Of a stretch of 64,000 nt of DNA, positions 60,613 to 64,000 are shown in pieces. Source of the stretch: Streptomyces sp. 549 (GTDB lineage Bacteria > Actinomycetota > Actinomycetes > Streptomycetales > Streptomycetaceae); the NCBI RefSeq assembly GCF_030124175.1, contig NZ_JASKMT010000026.1:1-64000 (forward strand). The letters run 5' to 3'. A model generated the notes under the pieces. The model saw nothing but the letters and a program-made list of their open reading frames with translations. It was not told the DNA's origin and searched no databases. The translations under genes were made by a program, and so were the position numbers. The stretch's first letter is position 1. Each line of letters begins with the position of its first letter.

Positions 60613-63600
60613 ATGGCCCCACCGGTTCTTTCGTCCGCGTCCCGCACCCACCACGGGCTGCCCTCGCACGAGGTCGTCCTGCTCCTGGAGACCGACCCGG
60701 AACGCGGCCTGCGTGCGGACGAGGCGGCGCGGCGGCTGGAGACCTACGGGCCCAACGTGCTGCCCGCCACAGCGGGCCGCGGGGTCCTGATGCGGGTCCT
60801 CCTCCAGTTCCACCACCCGCTGATCTACATCCTGATCGCAGCCGGTGTGATCACGGCCGCGCTGGGCGAGTACGTCGACTCGGCAGTCATCTTCGGCGTC
60901 GTGGTGATCAACGCCGTGGTCGGATTCCTCCAGGAGTCGAAAGCCGAGGCGGCGCTCGACAGCCTGCGTTCCATGGGCCGCACCACCGCCCGCGTGGTGC
61001 GCGACGGCCGCGAACTCACGCTGGGGTCGGAGCACGTCGTCCCCGGCGACCTGGTGCTGGTCGAGGCGGGCGACAAGATCCCCGCCGACCTGCGCCTGAT
61101 CAGGCTGTCCGAGCTGCGGGTGGACGAGTCGGCGCTGACCGGGGAGTCCGCTCCCGTCGTCAAGGACGAGACGGCGCTGCCGGACGCGACACCCGTCGCC
61201 GACCGGCACAACATGGTCTACTCGGGCACGCTCGTCACCGCCGGAACCGGCGCCGGCACCGTCGTCGCCACCGGCGCGGGCACCGAACTGGGCGAGATCC
61301 ACCGGCTGGTGGGCGCGGCCCAGACCCTGGCGACCCCGCTCACGCGCAAGCTGACCCGGTTCAGCAAGGTGCTGACGGTGGCGATCCTGGCCCTGGCCGC
61401 ACTGACCTTCGGCATCGGGATGGCACGCGGACAGGACGCCGTCGAGACGTTCACCGCGGCCATCGCGCTGGCCGTCGCCGCGATCCCCGAGGGCCTGCCG
61501 GCGGCCGTCACCATCACGCTGGCGATCGGCGTGGGCCGGATGGCCCGCCGCCGCGCGGTGATCCGGCGCCTGCCGGCGGTGGAGACCCTCGGCAGCACCA
61601 CGGTCATCTGCTCCGACAAGACCGGCACCCTGACCCGCAACGAGATGACGGTACGGGCGCTGTGGACGCCCGGCCGCACCCTGTCGGTCACCGGTTCCGG
61701 CTACGCCCCCGACGGCGAACTCCACGACGTACCGGACGCGTTCACCGCCACCGGCACGGCGGCGCGACCCGCCGCCGCCACCGCTGGCGCTGGTCACGCC
61801 GGGGCCGACACGGTCTCTGGAGACGCTGGGGAGACCGGGGACGCCGGGGACGCCGTCACCGCGGACGCCGGGCTGGACTGCCCGGGGCCGCTCGCCGGGG
61901 ACACGGCGGTGCGCTGGAACCTGGTGGCGGGCGCCTGCTGCAACGACGCGGCGCTGAGCCGGATCGACGGCGAGTGGAGCCTGGCCGGCGACCCCACCGA
62001 GGGCGCGATGCTGGTCGCCGCCGCCAAGGCCGGGCTCGGCCGGGAGCGACTGGACGCCGACCTGCCCCGCGTGGCGAGCGTCCCGTTCAGCTCGGAGCGC
62101 CAGTACATGGCCACCCTGCACCGCGAGCGTGCGTCCGGCGGGCACGTGGTGCTCGTCAAGGGCGCGGTGGAACGGGTACTGGACCTGTGCTCCGGTCAGT
62201 TCGCGGCCGACGGCGGGGTCCGGCCCCTGGACCGCGCGGCGGCGCTGGCCGCCGCCGAGGCGCTGGCGGGCCAGGGGCTGCGCGTCCTGGCCACAGCCGT
62301 CCTGCCGCAGGCCGACCCGCGCCGGTTCGACCACGAGGAGCTGCCGGCGACGATGGTCCTCGCCGGCCTCCAGGCGATGCTCGACCCGCCGCGCGACGCA
62401 GCCGCCGACGCCGTGCGGGCCTGCCACACCGCCGGTGTCTCGGTGAAGATGATCACGGGAGACCACGCGGCGACCGCCACCGCCATCGCCGAACGCATCG
62501 GACTGTTCGACGGCCCGCCCACCGGCACGGGGGGCGGCACCGGCACGGGGGGCGGCACCGGCACGGGGGGCGGCACCGGCAGCGAGGGCTCGCCGGGTGC
62601 GGAGGGCAGGGCCGGCAGCGAGGGCGCGCCGGGTGCGGAGGGTCGCGTGCTCACCGGCGCCGAACTCGCGGCGCTGCCCGCCGAGTCCCACCGGGAGGCC
62701 GTCACCCGCGCGACCGTCTTCGCCCGCGTCTCCCCCGAGCAGAAGCTGCGGCTCGTCGAGGCCCTCCAGGCAGACGGCCACGTCGTCGCGATGACCGGGG
62801 ACGGCGTCAACGACGCGCCCGCGCTGCGGCAGGCGGACATCGGTATCGCGATGGGCCACAACGGCACCGAGGTGGCCAAGGACGCGGCCGACATGGTGCT
62901 CACCGACGACGACTTCGCCAGCATCGAGGCGGCCGTCGAGGAGGGCCGCGGCGTCTTCGACAACCTGACCAAGTTCATCGTCTGGACCCTGCCGACCAGC
63001 ATGGGCCAGGGCCTGGTCATCCTGGTCGCCATCCTCTTCGGCACGGTCCTCCCGATCCTGCCCACACAGGTGCTGTGGATCAACATGACGACCGCGGTGG
63101 CACTCGGCCTGATGCTCGCGTTCGAGCCGAAGGAGGAGGGCATCATGCGGCGGGCGCCGCGCGACCCCGCCCGTCCGCTGCTCACCGGTGAGGTGCTGCT
63201 GCGCATCCTGCTGGTGTCCACCCTGCTCGTCAGCGGCGCGTGGTGGCTGTTCGAACGGCAGCTCGCCGGTGGCGCGGACCTCGCCGAAGCCCGCACGGCG
63301 GCCATGAACGTGTTCGTCATCGTCCAGCTCTTCTACCTCTTCAGCTGCCGCTCGCTGACCAGGTCGATGTGGCGGATCGGGGTGTTCAGCAACCGCTGGA
63401 TCGTCGGCGGAGTGCTCGTGCAACTCGCCGGCCAGCTCGCGATCACCTACCTGCCGGCCATGAACCGGCTGTTCCACACCGCGCCCCTGGACGCCTCCAC
63501 CTGGCTGTCGATCCTTGCGATCGCCTGCCTGGCGTCACTGGTCGTCGCCGCCGACAAGGCCCTGCGAAACCGGCTGGCCGCCCGCACCGGCTCCGCACGG

Positions 63601-63621
63601 ACGCACCGCCCCACGCACTGA
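60613..63621 (+). CDS. P2-type cation-transporting ATPase (CtpF/Ca2+ ATPase-like)
   Basis: 1002 aa. Order: N-terminal cation-ATPase domain, first two helices (LIYILIAAGVITAALGEYVD), actuator domain with TGES (Glu178), helices 3-4 with AIPEGLP, phosphorylation site DKTGT (Asp335), nucleotide-binding domain, hinge TGDGVNDAPAL, and the C-terminal helix pack. The type is PMCA/SERCA-like, probably Ca2+ or other divalent export. Two Ala/Gly/Glu-rich inserts (about residues 378-420 and 636-675) are encoded partly by DNA repeats. A universal stress protein gene follows, as beside mycobacterial ctpF. Confidence 0.92.
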   Translation: MAPPVLSSASRTHHGLPSHEVVLLLETDPERGLRADEAARRLETYGPNVLPATAGRGVLMRVLLQFHHPLIYILIAAGVITAALGEYVDSAVIFGVVVINAVVGFLQESKAEAALDSLRSMGRTTARVVRDGRELTLGSEHVVPGDLVLVEAGDKIPADLRLIRLSELRVDESALTGESAPVVKDETALPDATPVADRHNMVYSGTLVTAGTGAGTVVATGAGTELGEIHRLVGAAQTLATPLTRKLTRFSKVLTVAILALAALTFGIGMARGQDAVETFTAAIALAVAAIPEGLPAAVTITLAIGVGRMARRRAVIRRLPAVETLGSTTVICSDKTGTLTRNEMTVRALWTPGRTLSVTGSGYAPDGELHDVPDAFTATGTAARPAAATAGAGHAGADTVSGDAGETGDAGDAVTADAGLDCPGPLAGDTAVRWNLVAGACCNDAALSRIDGEWSLAGDPTEGAMLVAAAKAGLGRERLDADLPRVASVPFSSERQYMATLHRERASGGHVVLVKGAVERVLDLCSGQFAADGGVRPLDRAAALAAAEALAGQGLRVLATAVLPQADPRRFDHEELPATMVLAGLQAMLDPPRDAAADAVRACHTAGVSVKMITGDHAATATAIAERIGLFDGPPTGTGGGTGTGGGTGTGGGTGSEGSPGAEGRAGSEGAPGAEGRVLTGAELAALPAESHREAVTRATVFARVSPEQKLRLVEALQADGHVVAMTGDGVNDAPALRQADIGIAMGHNGTEVAKDAADMVLTDDDFASIEAAVEEGRGVFDNLTKFIVWTLPTSMGQGLVILVAILFGTVLPILPTQVLWINMTTAVALGLMLAFEPKEEGIMRRAPRDPARPLLTGEVLLRILLVSTLLVSGAWWLFERQLAGGADLAEARTAAMNVFVIVQLFYLFSCRSLTRSMWRIGVFSNRWIVGGVLVQLAGQLAITYLPAMNRLFHTAPLDASTWLSILAIACLASLVVAADKALRNRLAARTGSARTHRPTH
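62524..62577. repeat. 18-bp tandem repeat in the ATPase gene
   Basis: Three perfect copies of GGCACGGGGGGCGGCACC, encoding a Gly/Thr run in the nucleotide-binding domain insert. A degenerate repeat of about 36 bp (GSEGxPGAEGR) follows directly. Confidence 0.85.
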
Positions 63622-63641
63622 ACACCCCACACGCCGAACAC

Positions 63642-63679
63642 GTCGCACACATCGACGCACGTCGCACACGTCGACGCAC
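63642..63679. repeat. 19-bp direct repeat before the stress-protein gene
   Basis: GTCGCACACATCGACGCAC (63642-63660) and the same with one change (63661-63679), inside the 116-bp gap between the ATPase and the next gene. Confidence 0.8.
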
Positions 63680-63737
63680 CGCACACGCTGAACACACCGC
63701 TCCGGTGACACCAGCAGGACGAAGGGAGCTGGCAGAC

Positions 63738-64000
63738 ATGCCGGCAGCAGTGATCATCATCGCCGCCTGGGTGGCCATCGGCCTGGCCACCGCACTGTGG
63801 ATGGCCCGGCGCGGCCACCGGGACCCCGGCTGGCTCGCCATGTGCATCCTGTTCGGTCCTGCCATGGCCGTAGCCGCGACCGAACGGGTGCAGCGGCGAC
63901 CGGAGATGCTCTCCCTCACCCGGACCGGCGAGGGCCGTCCCGGACGCATGCGGGTACTCGTCGGTCTGGACGGGTCCGCGGCCTCGCACTCCGCGCTGGA
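63738..64000 (+). CDS. universal stress protein with N-terminal membrane helix (partial)
   Basis: The frame starts MPAAVIIIAAWVAIGLATAL, a membrane segment, and continues with a second hydrophobic stretch (WLAMCILFGPAMAVA) and a basic linker. It then shows RVLVGLDGSAASHSAL, the opening of a universal stress protein domain, before the window ends. AAGGGAG precedes ATG 63738. Incomplete at the 3' edge, so length and any ATP-binding motif cannot be judged. It may be co-expressed with the ATPase. Confidence 0.8.
   Translation, partial: MPAAVIIIAAWVAIGLATALWMARRGHRDPGWLAMCILFGPAMAVAATERVQRRPEMLSLTRTGEGRPGRMRVLVGLDGSAASHSAL

Noticed and set aside
60010..63477. 1155-codon leftward frame antisense to the P-type ATPase
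   Set aside because: A shadow of the GC-rich third positions of the real gene; its translation is His/Arg/Gly/Gln-rich low complexity without domains.

Overview
The window is a high-GC chromosomal segment from a Streptomyces (or very close actinobacterium). Evidence for this is the GC-rich third codon positions, frequent GTG starts, several apparently leaderless genes (a TANNNT -10 hexamer 6 nt before the start codon), a melC1-melC2 tyrosinase operon, a nickel-type Fur regulator (Nur), an RsiG-like c-di-GMP/WhiG anti-sigma protein, a PhoP-type PHO box in front of pstSCAB, and an XRE-hbhA-DUF2516 block with the same order as in mycobacteria. I see no tRNA, rRNA, insertion sequence, prophage or CRISPR array.

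Layout. 0-2.4 kb: proC, coupled to a remnant of an ABC-2 permease, then a membrane protein and a divergent HxlR regulator. 2.5-7.2 kb: a cobalamin riboswitch ahead of a three-gene BtuCDF-like importer, then nur and a YgfZ-like folate-binding protein. 7.2-13.3 kb: a small secreted protein behind a hairpin leader, a PadR/ABC-ATPase/FtsX-permease operon, and an orphan sugar-type binding protein without a lipobox cysteine. 13.3-19.1 kb: an alpha-glucosidase (GH13) plus a MalEFG-like sugar importer operon behind a perfect operator palindrome; its first permease carries an unusual extracellular beta-sandwich insert. 19.2-22.9 kb: dtd, rsiG, an asparaginase-like protein and an Eis-type acetyltransferase. 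23.0-27.3 kb: a small accessory module (tiny membrane protein, GntR regulator with a phased operator array, two paralogous HAD proteins, one aminoglycoside-phosphotransferase-fold protein).

27.4-31 kb: an ankyrin protein, then a DHA2 drug efflux pump and its TipA-like MerR regulator, each behind a 19-bp-spacer promoter, and a second small MerR. 31.4-42.3 kb: AhpD-like and MocR regulator pair, the melC operon, a methyltransferase, a haloacetate-dehalogenase-like hydrolase, a VWA protein, a UvrA2-type ATPase, an AraC/VOC operon and a third HAD protein. 42.3-43.6 kb is sparse, with one lipoprotein. 43.6-48.1 kb: XRE/HbhA-like/DUF2516, a receiver-PP2C phosphatase and a NlpC/P60 hydrolase. 48.3-54.5 kb: phosphate uptake (pstSCAB, then pit with its DUF47 partner). 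54.6-60.4 kb: csoR, lipoprotein, PAP2 phosphatase, lytic transglycosylase/NlpC enzyme, O-methyltransferase and small conserved proteins. 60.5-64 kb: a P2-type cation ATPase behind a DevR/OsdR-like box, and the start of a universal stress protein.

The strongest candidates for something undescribed are the GntR/HAD/HAD/APH module with its helically phased operators, the MalF-like permease with an Ig-like insert, and several palindromic operator/promoter arrangements whose regulators can be proposed from adjacency.
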